DNA of 64,000 bases. It comes from Diplolepis rosae. Its lineage: Eukaryota; Arthropoda; Insecta; Hymenoptera; Diplolepididae. Positions 45,511 through 57,341 of the stretch are shown here, piece by piece; the first letter of the stretch is position 1; each line of letters starts with the position of its first letter. Position numbers and translations under genes: made by a program. The notes beneath the pieces are model-generated. The model searched no databases and had not been told where the DNA came from. It saw only the letters and a program-made list of their open reading frames with translations. The DNA lies in assembly GCA_030998225.1 (NCBI GenBank), contig JAPYXD010000714.1:5704001-5768000 (forward strand). The letters run 5' to 3'.

Positions 45511-47261
45511 TGTGACGTCCTAAGTTTTAAATTAATATAAATATATCCTACCTAAAGTCTAGATCCAATTACCCTAACTATGCTCCTCTGTTTATTGTTA
45601 AAATTAACAATTAACCGGATAGAGGACAAGCCAAATGAATCAAATTACAAATTTTGTTAATAATAATTTATTATAAAAATACAAATTTTATTTTAACCCA
45701 AGCGACTTTTTAGTTGTTGGTTGCAGGCTGTTTTCCTTTGGTTGGTCGAGTCTGATTGGTCCAACCCTAAAGAAAAACACACCGTGAGTCTAAAGGGCTC
45801 AAAAGAAAAGAGAACTTTAATAAAAACAAGTTATTTGACTTACCGGTTGTTATTGATGAGGTGGCCTCTTGAAAGCGATAATCCTTTAAGCTCTGTGTAT
45901 CCTCTGCTAATCGGGTACCTCCCCTAATTATCTTTGTTCACCAACAGTGGCAGGTCAATCCTTAGTTTAACAGGTATCCTTATTTTGATGCCTCGATTAC
46001 AATGACACTAAATCCAGTTTTATTGAAATTCACTCCGTTCTTATTATATTGGTTTTCCCGAACACGTGGAAATTACGGCCACTTAGATTTATTGCGGTAC
46101 GGCGACGAAAACCGGTTCTAGCGATGCTGCTTGATTGTACGCTCCCTTAGACTCGCTTCGACTCAGAATCCGACGCGCTTAGACTCGCTTAGACTTGTGT
46201 TTAGGCCTTGAAGCCTGGTTTATATTGTCGTCTGTAGTTTCAACTCGTAGGTAGAAAGTATGGGAATTTGAGTTCCATGGTTTCAATAGCTTTTTCGAAG
46301 TCCATTAGAATCTTAGGTGTCAGTGTGGTGAGTTGAGACTATGGGCCAGTTTGCTGGTGTGCTGCGTTGGTGAGCTTAGGGACTCACACCGATTTTCCAA
46401 GTCCGTGTGGGTCATGCTTTCGTGGTATGGGTGTACTCACATCTTCTCAAGGGCTGTGTAAACCCGTACCATCAGGTTTTTAGGTAGATTTAGTTGCAAG
46501 GGTCAATGACAATATTTGTATACATAAGTAAGTAATAGAGTAACTATAATACAATTGTTGTACATAAATGGTGCTTATGATTTTTTTATAATTCTATTAA
46601 TCTTTATATTTAAACATTGCTTTTGATTATAAAATAACATAATGGTAATAGTTATTAAAAGAACGTATTTTATAATTAATTGCTGATTGTTGATTAACAT
46701 CAAATAAGAATTCTAACAATAATAATAATTATTATAAACATTATTATTATAAAATTTGAAGTAACATTATTATAATATTTGTTGCAAATCTTAATAACAA
46801 TATGAAATAATTATAATGAAAGTGATTGATAATTATTGCAAATCAAGAAATTGAAGTAACATTGTTATTATTTAATATTTGTTGCATTTTGACAATTAAT
46901 GTTAATAACAATATTAAATATTAATAATAATAGTGATTAATAATAATTTTAAATATAAAGGTTGAAGTAATATTGTTGTTATATAACATTTGTTGCATTT
47001 CGTTAATTGTTATTATTAAAAAAAGTAATAATAATAGTTAATAATAATAAAAGGTAATATTTGTTGTAATTAGTATTTTATCAATAAAATCAATTGTTTA
47101 TTGATATTTTAGTTAATAGTAATAGTGAAATTATTTATAAAAACAATTACATGTATCTAGCAACAATATTTATAGCAACAATAAAACGTGTTATATGATA
47201 TAATAGCATAATAGTTTTATATGATTATAATATATAATATAACTGTCATGGATACGTGACA
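45511..47261 (-). repeat. G2 3' LTR
   Basis: Identical in length to 55591-57341. The U3 side (46500-47240) is rich in AAT/TTA runs. The 68-codon frame at 45721 occurs in both LTRs and is not a separate gene. Confidence 0.9.
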
Positions 47262-47271
47262 CCTCCCCCCC
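47262..47271 (-). other. G2 polypurine tract
   Basis: On the minus strand GGGGGGGAGG immediately precedes TGTCACGTATCC, the start of the 3' LTR. It primes second-strand DNA synthesis. Confidence 0.8.
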
Positions 47272-47594
47272 TAAATTCGATCGTGGAGGTGATAGAAAAG
47301 AACTGTAACGATCGAATCCTCGGTAGAGGAAAAATTAAAATGAGTTCATTAGTTTCCTGAAAAAATATTGTTATAGGATAAGAGGTGTCTCGCATATGAT
47401 TCCTATCGAAATATTATTTGTGAAAAGTTCATATGTATGCAGTCGTAATTTATATTTAATAATGGATATATATAATATTTTATTTAAGTCGCAGGTTTTT
47501 ATTTCTCGTGGGTCCTTTACATGTATAAATCAAGTGACCTCTCTGATAGCATTTCTCGCAAGCCCCAGTCCATTTATATAATATTTTCCGATTT

Positions 47595-48044
47595 TCAAAG
47601 TTTTTTTTTTGGGCTGCTTCCTAACCCGTTTTGATTGCTAAAAACATAGTTTTTATTTAAGTAATCTAATAGTTTACGTGCTGCATTATGCTTAGCTTGT
47701 TTTTTATTCGTAGATCGTTCGCTAGTGCATGTGTAGTTTGTACAATCTTTAATTAGCGTACAATTAGCAACGAATGTAGGAATATTATTCAAATATGTAG
47801 ACGTGATTTCGTAATTTGGACCTATAAAATCATATTCTATGCTTAACTCGTTAATTAGTTGCATAGGGCATTGAGTGCATCGAAAGGCTGTGCAACAAAT
47901 AGACAATATTCTTTTATCGCAAAAGAAACATACTGTATTGAATGGTTGTATTCGTCGAATTGAGTGCCAAGCGTTTCGATGTTGATATCTTTGTTTTGCG
48001 TGAACAGATAATTTGATTAGATAAAAAATTTCGCAAACATGCAT
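47595..48044 (-). CDS. G2 accessory ORF with a double-stranded-RNA-binding domain
   Basis: This intact 149-residue frame sits between integrase and 3' LTR. Residues 60-130 fit the dsRNA-binding motif. They begin PMQLINELSIEY, then PNYEITST (helix 1 and loop), a strand region around FVANCTLI, and finish with the diagnostic KKQAKHNAARKLLDYL (helix 2, with the lysines that contact the RNA backbone). Residues 39-59 hold C-x2-C...C-C...C-x2-C, perhaps a zinc site. The C-terminus is basic (PKKKL). Retroelements usually have env or nothing here. Some insect RNA viruses use such domains to shield dsRNA from Dicer, and a similar role here is inference. No copy is visible in G3. Confidence 0.75.
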   Translation of the reverse strand: MHVCEIFYLIKLSVHAKQRYQHRNAWHSIRRIQPFNTVCFFCDKRILSICCTAFRCTQCPMQLINELSIEYDFIGPNYEITSTYLNNIPTFVANCTLIKDCTNYTCTSERSTNKKQAKHNAARKLLDYLNKNYVFSNQNGLGSSPKKKL

Positions 48045-48987
48045 CTCTAAGAGAGTCTTATTGATATAAATAATTGAAATATGTGGTGCTTATCAAAAAC
48101 ATTTGGTGATAAATAATACGTTATATATTTCTGGGAAAATTTCTAGGCAAACACCATCAAAAGGGTTGTCATTTTCTGCTATTTCTTGTGTTGGCTTCAT
48201 GGTACTGAAAGGTTAATGAAAAAGGAAAATAACAAAGATAAAATAAAATTCAATTTTGGTTTGAATTTAATCTTTACTTGATTTTTAATTGATGAAATTA
48301 AGCTTTCATTATCATGAATCAATTTTGAAAGCAAGAAAACCATCTACGTAAAAGAAATGATTGGCTCAAATATGTTTAAAATTGAATTCATTCAAGTAAA
48401 GCTGGCAGGTGGTATTCGATTTTATCATTTTTATGGTTCTTTGAAAATATTGAGTATTTCAGATCCGGAAATGTAAAACTTCTAATACATTAACATAAGA
48501 GAGAATATGCCATCTGCCAGTAGTAAAAGTCAAAGTCTCTAAAGGTTTGAAGTAAATGTTAGGATTTTTAGATAAAGAATTTTGAATTAATTGATTGGCT
48601 TCATTAATTGATTGGCTTCATTAATTTGAATAAGAAATAGACCAATGGTGATGAGTAAATAAATCCTCGACATGATGCTTCTCGAGTTCCTAAAAGAAGT
48701 ATATTATTTTTTATCAATGACTAGTGCTTCGCTTCATGCAAAATGTTTAAGGGTTGGCTAAAACAGACAAGAGATAGATTAGTGGTTATACAGATTCAGA
48801 ACATGCTAAAAGATTGTGCGTAAGAGATTTATGTCCATGATCATCTCGGTTAAACATTTTATTTCTTATTAAAAATGGCCAAATTGTCACTATATTTATG
48901 TTGTTGACAAGAATATCGCAAAATTTATTAATTCTTTTTCGGTGGATGGGATTCATTGAGTAACGATATCTGAAAGTAGTTTTCAAT
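48045..48987. other. G2 spacer between integrase and dsRBD ORF
   Basis: It is non-coding apart from a 66-codon frame just after the integrase stop (48986-48786), which resembles no known family. It contains a small direct duplication (TTGATTGGCTTCATTAA twice near 48590). A promoter or splice acceptor for the accessory ORF would be expected here, but I cannot point to one. Confidence 0.4.
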
Positions 48988-50330
48988 TTATTCTTCTTTA
49001 TTTAATCGAGCACGTTTTAATCGATTAATATGTACTACTTTTGACTTGTTTTTAATTTGAATTTTAACATTGCCTTTTCCTAAAACTTCTAAAATTCTAT
49101 AAGGACCAGAATATTGATTTTCGAGTTTTTTAGGTTTTGGACCACTTAGTAAAAATACTTCTTCATCAACGTTGAAATTTTGTGGGCTTATATTTCTATC
49201 GTAGTACTTTTTTGATTTTTCTTTTGCTGCAATAAGATTATCTCTAGCAATTGCTCTTATTTCATGGAGTCGGGTTACTAATTTAATCAAGTAATCATCA
49301 TATGTTTCTAGTTTTTCATGTTCTGGAAGGGGTTCGCTTGAAGGTTGTCTGGCTAATTTACCAAAAACTAATTCGTATGGACTGCAACGAGTTCCTTCAT
49401 GAATTGTTGTGTTGTAAGAAAATGTAGCTAGTTCTATCCAGTCATCCCATTCAGAATTTTTACTAACAAATTGTTTTAAATATTCAGCAAGTACATGATG
49501 AGATCTTTCCAAAGATCCATTTGATTGTGGGTGAAAAGCTGTTGTTTTGAATTGACGAATTCTAAATATTTTGGCTAATCTTCGAATAAGATTAGTTAAG
49601 AAATATTGACCTTGATCCGTAAAAATTGCTCTAGGTGATCCAAAATACATATAAATTTCTTTACAAGAGCATCTGCTATAGTACTTGCAAAAGAATTAGG
49701 AAGTGGTATTGCTAATGAGTATTTAGTAAAGTTATTTTGAATTGTTAATATATACTCATTTAATTTTTGTGTCACAGGCAATGGACCTACAATGTCCATA
49801 AAAACTTTTTCGAAGGCAGTTCCAGGAGTATCAGTTATTATCATAGGTTCTTTTGTTTTTACGCGTACAAGTTTCTTTAACTGACATTTTAACCAAGTTT
49901 GAATATATTTTTGAATATCTAGTTTCATATTTTGCCAATAATAATTTTGACGTATTCTATTGAAAGTTTTAGTAACTCCTTTATGTCCACCTAAGGCCGA
50001 TGAGTGAGCTTCTTCGATTAATTGAGATTGTTGTTCTTTAGTTGCATATTGTGTGATTCCATTACATATTATGATTTTTATTGGTGAGTCAGAAAAAGCT
50101 AATTTTATGGCACTTAAAATCTCTTCCCATAGAATATTATTAATTTCAGGTGTTTTTGCTATACTAATTGTGCGTAATTTAAGGTTTTTTGCTTTTGAGT
50201 TAAGTGAATTAATTGATAGTTTCATATTCAAAAATGTATCACTTGAATTTTCTTATAATTCAGATTCTATTGGTACTGCTAAGTGGTACTGTAATCCTCT
50301 ACGAAATTCTTGTGCATGACCTACGCAAAG
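48988..50330 (-). pseudogene. G2 integrase
   Basis: The N-terminal segment (LTTNRNIIECRDQL, DNYAYF) has stops. The HHCC finger follows (HSSALGGHKGVTKTFNRI) but its first cysteine is replaced by Trp (TWLKC; G3 has CLQC and G1 CLNC). Core motifs are MDIVGPLPVTQ, FTDQGQYFLTNL and FHPQSNGSLERSHHVL, and the C-terminal module is QYSGPYRILEVLG. A frameshift near 49650 splits it into frames 50231-49596 and 49650-48988. It is inactive as it stands because of the frameshift and lost zinc ligand. Confidence 0.8.
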
Positions 50331-50334
50331 GTTT

Positions 50335-51405
50335 TTAAATTGGGGTCAATCGTTACATTTTAGTAGAATTTTAGAACCATTATCTCGTGGTTCGTTTTTG
50401 GTTGAAATAAAATAAGCATAATTGTCCTTACGCATTGTAAGTTGATCTCGACATTCGATTATATTGCGATTTGTCGTTAATTCTATGGCCGGCAGGTCCT
50501 TTTCAGCGGGGTGGTTCTGGTAAAGTTTTCGTGAATTCTTTCTTCAGTATTTTCTAAATGTTGATTCTTATATTGTAGAGAATTGTCTTCTGTTAAAATA
50601 TCGGATTCATCAGAAAAATAATCTAAATCTTGTTTTTTCTTTGATCAAAGGATCTTTATTAAATTCATAATCTGAATCAATTGCATTTACATCTTGTTCA
50701 AGATTATCATTTTCTTTTCCTTTCTGTTTCCTTTTCTGAGGTTTGTTCTTATTTTTGATTACAATTTTTGGTGTATCCTTTCTTGGTCTGCCTCTTTTTC
50801 TTCCAGATATAGGCACTGATATAGTTTTATTTTTGATAATTTTTCGTTTTTCTTTTCTTTCAGGGGTTCGTCGTCGCTATCTTCGTCTTTTTCTTCATTT
50901 GAGTCTGAAAAATCTTTATATGTTGGCTGGTTATATATTTTGACATTTTGTTTCCTTGCTTGATTTCGAGTCAGTATTGTATTTATTTTTGACTCGAGTT
51001 TTGCATATTGTCTTTGCTTCAATTTTGATAATATATATGTGATTACCAAATTTTCGGTTTCATCACCAGAACTTGAATTTTGATTGGAGGATTGATTTTC
51101 CTCGAATTTTGAAGAATTTGTGGCTACCGGAGGTTCGGGCTCGCCATCAGAATCGTTAATATATGTTTGTATTGAATAGAAAGGATTTGTATGTTTCGTA
51201 GAATTTGTAGATTTTTTAGATTTTGTTTTCGTCTTATAATTTTCTTCTTTATTATTTTCTTTGATGAAATATTTTGAATCATTATTTTTTTTAGATTCAA
51301 ATGTATTTGTTTTATTTTCAGTTTCTTTAATATTTTCGACAGGATTTCGAGATAATGCATCAGCATTAACATTCGTTTTCCCTGCTTTATATACAACATC
51401 GAAAT
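50335..51405 (-). pseudogene. G2 AT-hook, basic and acidic insertion in pol
   Basis: After ALSRNP (end of RNase H) some 300 codons intervene before the integrase region. They comprise a Lys/Ser/Asn-rich part, ARKQNVK, an acidic SDSNEEKDEDSDDEP, an AT-hook GRKRGRPRK (in 50816-50610), a basic KPQKRKQKGK patch and another acidic part. At least two frameshifts break it (near 50800 and 50645). The same pol position in G3 has PRGRPRK and acidic runs, and G1 lacks the insertion. The 94-codon Lys/Ile-rich frame at 51408-51124 is an out-of-frame shadow. It may be a nuclear or chromatin tether. Confidence 0.65.
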
Positions 51406-53071
51406 CATATTCGGCTAATTTAAATCTCCATCTTGTTACTCGAGAACAAGGGTCTTTAGAATTTTGGAACCATACTAATGGTTTATGGTCGGTTACTAGA
51501 GTGAAACGTCTGCCGTAAAGGTAAGGTCGAAAGTGCTGAACTGAGTATACTATTGCTAGTGCCTCCTTCTCATAGGTGTCAAATTTTCTTTTACTATCGT
51601 TAAGTGTACGAGAAGTATAGGCTATCGGTTTATCTTGTCCTATTTTTCCTTGAGAAAGTATACCTCCTATCGCCTATCCGGATGCGTCTGTAGTTAATAT
51701 AAAGGGTTTGGAAAAATCGGGTCGCTGCAGTAAAGGTTCTTCGCATAATTTTTGTTTTAAAGTATCGAATGCTACTTGCTTTTTTTCAGTCCAAACAAAA
51801 GGTGTATCCTTTTTTAAAAGTTGTGTAAAGGGACTCGCAATTTTAGAGAAATTTTCAATAAATCTTCTGTAATAACCGGCTAAACCTAAAAATTGTTTAA
51901 TATTCTTCTCATTTTTTGGTCTTGGAAATTCTTGTACAGATTTTATTTTTTTAGGGTCGGGTCTAACTCCGTTTTTGTCTATAATGTGTCCTAAATAAGC
52001 TACCTCAGGTCTGAGAAATTCACATTTATCAGGTTGTAAATGTAAGTTACTTTTTCTAAGTCGATTCATAAGTTCATCGAATTTTGCTTCATGTTCTTCT
52101 AATGTATCTGCATATAGAACAATATCATCTAAATAAACAAAAAGTTCTGTTCCTTGTAATCCCGTTAATACTATATCCATAAGTCTTTTGAATGTCGCTG
52201 GCGCATTTTTTAATCCAAAGGGCATTCTATCAAATTCGTAGTGTCCAAATGGAGTTGAAAAAACTGTTTTATGTGAATCTTTAGGATCCATGGGGATATG
52301 ATGGAATCCAGTGGCTATATCAAAGACTGAAAAATATCGTGCGTTTCCTAATTGATCTAAAATGTCTATTATGTTTGGTAATGGATAGGAGTCTCCGATC
52401 GTTTTGTCATTTAATTTCCTGAAATCTAAAACCATTCTCCACTTTCTTTGATCATGTGAATCTAGTTTTTTAGGTACAATAAATACTGGTGTATTGTACG
52501 GTGATTGAAGAGGCTTAATTGTTTTATTTTTTAAAAGTTCATTAACTTGTTTAGTAATTTCTTCTTTGTGTGCTGGTGGAAATCGATATTGTTTTGAGAA
52601 AATTGGTCGTTCATCTACTGTAGGAATTGAATGCATAGCAGCATTAGTTGGTTCTAAAGGTTCATCTGGTATTTGGAATCTATCTGAATGTTTAATAATT
52701 AATTTTGTTACATGATCGAACTCTTCTTGATTCAAGTGATCTAAACGAAGTAATTCTTTGATTATTTTAATTCTATTTTCTCCTGTGATTTTATAAAATT
52801 GAGATATTTTTTGTTCTGTGTCACTAGAATTTATAAATTTGTACATTAATTCTTCAGGGGATTTGTTATGATTCTTGTTCGTAAAAGTGTTAATTTGATT
52901 TGTAGTTGGTTTAATTGAAGTACTACTCATTGTGATTTCTTCAAAATCTTCTAGCATAACTATAGGAGTTTCTATTTCTATAGGTATAGAAAGTATGTTT
53001 GCTACTTTTATATAGGCTTTTCCACCATGATTTTTGACAATAGCATTTCCTGCATATATTCCTTTTTTCAA
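51406..53071 (-). pseudogene. G2 reverse transcriptase and RNase H
   Basis: RT motifs are intact: PLQSPYNTPVFIVPKK, KWRMVLDFRKLNDKTIGD, SVFDIATGFHHIPMD, FGLKNAPATFKRLMD and FVYLDDIVLYAD. The thumb has FLGLAGYYRRFIENF. The frame ends at a TAG (51676-51674) in the first RNase H motif after LTTDASG. RNase H then continues in register (AIGGILSQGKIG, EKEALAIVYS, LVTDHKPLVWFQ) to ALSRNP. RT shares a frame with protease across one TAA (53101-53099). Confidence 0.85.
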
Positions 53072-53098
53072 ATTAAGTAAATGTATAAATCCTTCTTT

Positions 53099-53506
53099 TT
53101 AATTGGTATTTGAAATTCGGATACAAAGAGTTGAAACTGATCTTGCTGGCAAAATTATTGTCTCCGGATTTCGAAATCGATATTTATTATTTTGTATTTC
53201 TAAACATTTTGATATATAATTTATATTGACGTCATTATCAGTAAAAAATTCGGATTCTAGTACTCCATCTTCTTCTACTGGTACACTATTTGGAATTAAG
53301 TTAAAAATTGTGGGATATCCAAAAATATTGAGAGTTATCTGACCCAATGTATAAACTGGTACACTATTTATACATGTAAGGCGTAAAATTTCATCTTGAT
53401 TTATTTCCACGTTGTGATCAAATATATTTAGTTTTATTAAATTTCGTCCTGCTCCTGTGTCTATCATCATACGTGCTGGGTTTTTTAGACCATCAGCAGA
53501 TACCAT
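53099..53506 (-). CDS. G2 aspartic protease
   Basis: MMIDTGAGRNLIK carries the catalytic DTG, followed by a retropepsin-like body with GVLESEFF. It is 135 codons and ends in TAA at 53101-53099, after which the same frame leads on to RT. It overlaps the gag-side frame by about 14 bp in another register. Confidence 0.7.
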   Translation of the reverse strand: MVSADGLKNPARMMIDTGAGRNLIKLNIFDHNVEINQDEILRLTCINSVPVYTLGQITLNIFGYPTIFNLIPNSVPVEEDGVLESEFFTDNDVNINYISKCLEIQNNKYRFRNPETIILPARSVSTLCIRISNTN

Positions 53507-54629
53507 AATATAAGGAATTGGGTTGTCTGAGTGTACATTTATTTTTGTATTTATAATCTGATATTATAATCTGTTTAAGTGATTCGTTGTATGCTCGACG
53601 CCGACATTCGTCAATTGTATGACTTATTTTTTTATAGTAATTACAATTTTTATTATTATTTATTTTTGGATAATTTGCCGAAGTCTTTTGAAATTCTCTA
53701 TTTCTATTAAAATTGCTAGTTGTTTGCTGTCGCCATGAACTTTGGTTTGGTAAAGATGACTGAGGTCGCCATTGACCTAGATTCTCCTGACGGGGGGTCC
53801 ATTGACTCACGTTCGGTTGTAGACCTCTGTTAAAAGGTTGCCGTTGGTTATTTCTGTTGTAAAAATTTTCATTATATGGAGGATTTCTTATAGGCTGCAA
53901 TTTTCTTCCATAATTGTTTGAATATCCTTGTCTGTTTGAGGTTATTTGGTTCCATTGTCTACAGGTGGGAGCTGTATATCCTCTTTTTCCACAAATTTGA
54001 CAAAAATTTCTTCCTGAGTTATATTTATCCTATTTCTGTCTCGTTTTTGTGATGGTCCTGTAAAATTATCATCTTTCTGTTTATACGGTGAGCGTGCAGA
54101 CCGTAGTGCTGCAGTTGCTGTAAGTTTTCTTTCCATTTCTATGGCATTATTCACTGTGTCCTTAAAGTTATGAATGCCATGTAATCTGGATTCAATTTCG
54201 GTCTTTAATCCTCGTAAAAAGCAATCCCGAATGTCGCTGTCAATGGCTGCTTGAACGTTTGCATCTATTCTATCATTATTATTTGCTTTATGGGCATCTA
54301 ATATTTTTTCTGCAAGTTCCCTAACACGAGTTGCATAGGAAATTACTTTCTCACTATCCCGTTGATAAACGTTACCTAATTCACCTTGTAATTGATATAC
54401 TGATTTATTTAAGGAATAAACGCGTTTGAGACTATCTATAATATCTTCTACACTTCTGTATTGTCCTCCACTGACACATCTTCTTGCTTCTCCTTTGACC
54501 TTTGTTTTGATTAATTTAGTTAAGTTTGATTCTGCCCCTGCAGGAAGCATATCTTTTGCTTCTCTACATCCTTCTATAAATTGATCCAGAGATATATGTT
54601 AAATTATCTTTCTTATTTTCCACAGACAT
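53493..54629 (-). pseudogene. gag: G2 gag, internally deleted and frameshifted
   Basis: ATG at 54629 opens a short frame (MSVENKKDN) that stops after about 20 codons. The capsid signature starts in another frame (LDQFIEGCREAKDML, LQGELGNVYQRDSEKV), implying an N-terminal deletion. A zinc knuckle CQICGKRGYTAPTC near 53980 lies in yet another frame, and a second near 53640 has lost a cysteine (CNYY...H...C). At least three frame disruptions are present, so it is non-functional. Confidence 0.7.
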
Positions 54630-55563
54630 TTGGATTCAAGATCATGACGATGAAAAATATAATTTTTTGAATTCAATCGATTTAGGTTTAATGATTTTTT
54701 ATTTAAAAAAAAAATTCTTAGATAAAAAGTATATAATTTTTTGTATATTTGACGAATTTTAATTCAATAATTTAATAAATAAGAATAAACATTTAAAGAA
54801 GAAACAACAGAAATTTAATTTTCATGAATTTTATAAACTTTGTGTAAAATTGTATAAAAATTCATGATATATGTACCCAGAGCATCAAATTTGTGTAAAA
54901 GAATGTTTTAACCTGTCTTAAACAATCCAAATCTTATATTTTATACGGTGGAAAATACTTTATTATTACAACTACTAAATATTTTATATCATAATAAAAA
55001 TATTTTAGCTGAGCAATATTTTGAAATTATAAACTATGAAATTTGTTTTTAAAATTTTTCGAAAATTATGAAAAAATCGATAAAATATAATTGTACGCAC
55101 AGATTAAATAAAAAAGAAAAGCTTATAATTCTCAAATGCGGAGGCAAAATATTTCTCAATATTGAATTAAATCTCGTACGCACTGTTTTTGTTTAAAAAA
55201 AATTATTTTATAGAGGCACCTATTAAAATTATATTATGATAGTAAGAACTTGAATACAGGAAATTTGAATTTGAATGATTATTATAATAATTTTTGATAA
55301 TATTTTTATGTATAATTTATTTATTTAAAGTTGCAAAATAAAATATATTTGATTTTCTTGTAATCAATTTTTTAAGAAAATTAAAACTGCTACCAACTTG
55401 TAGACTTGTTCAATGGTTATTGAGAAAAAATAATTTTAATTATCAGAAAAATTTAACTCAAACTGAAATTATTTTAAAGAAATTTCAGGAGATTTTTGTA
55501 AAAACTATAAAAACTATTCAAGAAAAAACTTGCAAAAAATTCATAAGGCTTGATGTTTGCCAA
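54630..55563. other. G2 leader
   Basis: About 0.93 kb of AT-rich untranslated DNA lies between primer site and gag, with no repeat array comparable to that of G1. Confidence 0.5.
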
Positions 55564-55577
55564 CGGCCGATGCACCA
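55564..55577 (-). other. G2 primer-binding site, matches tRNA-Gly(GCC)
   Basis: On the minus strand TGGTGCATCGGCCG begins 13 nt downstream of the 5' LTR. It is the exact complement of the 3' end CGGCCGATGCACCA of insect tRNA-Gly(GCC) as I know it. Confidence 0.7.
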
Positions 55578-55590
55578 GAATAATTAGCTC

Positions 55591-57341
55591 TGTGACGTCC
55601 TAAGTTTTAAATTAATATAAATATATCCTACCTAAAGTCTAGAGCCAATTATCCTAACTATGTTCCTCTGTTTATTGTTAAAATTAACAATTAACCGGGT
55701 AGAGGACAAGCCAAATGAATCAAATTACAAATTTTGTTAATAATAATTTATTATAAAAATACAAATTTTATTTTAACCCAAGCGACTTTTTAGTTGTTGG
55801 TTGCAGGCTGTTTTCCTTTGGTTGGTCGAGTCTGATTGGTCCAACCCTAAAGAAAAACACACCGTGAGTCTAAAGGGCTCAAAAAAAAAGAGAACTTTAA
55901 TAAAAACAAGTTATTTGACTTACCGGTTGTTATTGATGAGGTGGCCTCTTGAAAGCGATAATCCTTTAAGCTCTGTGTATCCTCTGCTAATCGGGTACCT
56001 CCCCTAATTATCTTTGTTCACCAACAGTGGCAGGTCAATCCTTAGTTTAACAGGTATCCTTATTTTGATGCCTCGATTATAATGACACTAAATCCAGTTT
56101 TATTGAAATTCACTCCGTTCTTATTATATTGGTTTTCCCGAACACGTGGAAATTACGGCCGCTTAGATTTATTGCGGTACGGTGACGAAAACCGGTACTA
56201 GCGATGCTGCTTGATTGTACGCTCCCTTAGACTCGCTTCGACTCAGACTCCGACGCGCTTAGACTCGCTTAGACTTGTGTTTAGGCCTTGAAGCCTGGTT
56301 TATATTGTCGTCTGTAGTTTCAACTCGTAGGTAGAAAGTATGGGAATTTGAGTTCCATGGTTTCAATAGCTTTTTCGAAGTCCATTAGAATCTTAGGTGT
56401 CAGTGTGGTGAGTTGAGACTATGGGCCAGTTTGCTGGTGTGCTGCGTTGGTGAGCTTAGGGACTCACACCGATTTGCCAAGTCCATGTTGGTCATGCTTT
56501 TGTGGTGTGGGTGTACTCACATCTTCTCAAGGGCTGTGTAAACCCGTACCATCAGGTTTTTAGGTAGATTTAGTCGCAAGGGTCAATGACATTATTTGTA
56601 TACATAGGTAAGTAATAGAGTAACTGCAATACAATTGTTGTACATAAATGGTGATTATGATTTGTTTATAATTCTATTAATCTTTATATTTAAACATTGC
56701 TTTTGTTTATAAAATAACATAATAGTAATAGTTATTAAAAGAACGTATTTTATAATTAATTGCTGATTGTTGATTAACATCAAAATAAGAATATTAACAA
56801 TAATGATAATTATTATAAACATTATTATTAAAAAATTTAAGTAACATTATTATAATATTTGCTGCAAATTTGAGTAACAACATGAAATAATTATAATGAA
56901 AGTGATTGATAATTATTACAAATCAAGAAATTGGAGTAACATTGTTATTATTTAATATTTGTTGCTTTTGGACAATTATTGTTAATAACAATATTAAATA
57001 TTAATAATAATAGTGATTAATAATAATTTTAAATATAAAGGTTGAAGTAATATTGTTGTTATATAACATTTGTTGCATTTCGTTAATTGTTATTATTAAC
57101 AATAGTAATAATAATAGTTAATAATAATAAAAGGTAATATTTGTTTTAAGTAGTATTTTATCAATAAAATCAATTGTTTATTGATATTTTAGTTAATAGT
57201 AATAGTGAAATTATTTATAAAAACAATTACATGTATCTAGCAACAATATTTATAGCAACAATAAAACGTGTTATATGATATAATAGCATAATAGTTTTAT
57301 ATGATTATAATATATAATATAACTGTCATGGATACGTGACA
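55591..57341 (-). repeat. G2 5' LTR
   Basis: Partner of 45511-47261, about 98% identical by eye. Its inner edge faces the primer site and its outer edge is followed by the TAAG target duplicate. Confidence 0.9.

Larger units (their letters stand above)
45511..57341 (-). mobile_element. G2: full-length Ty3/gypsy retrotransposon (11.8 kb)
   Basis: Two 1751-bp LTRs (45511-47261 and 55591-57341) with TGT...ACA ends are flanked by the 4-bp duplication TAAG (45507-45510, 57342-57345) inside LTR B. The minus-strand order is 5' LTR, tRNA-Gly primer site, gag, protease, RT-RNase H, AT-hook insertion, integrase, dsRNA-binding ORF, polypurine tract, 3' LTR. The LTRs differ at roughly 30-40 positions by eye (about 2%), so it is fairly young. 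Gag-pol nevertheless carries several stops and frameshifts. Confidence 0.9.

Noticed and set aside
51124..51408. Lys/Ile-rich 94-codon ORF in G2
   Set aside because: It is out of frame with the RNase H to AT-hook reading frame, which runs through the same DNA.
45721..56007. 68-codon ORFs at 45721-45927 and 55801-56007
   Set aside because: They are the same sequence in the two G2 LTRs, with no family resemblance. Identity reflects the LTR pair, not a gene.
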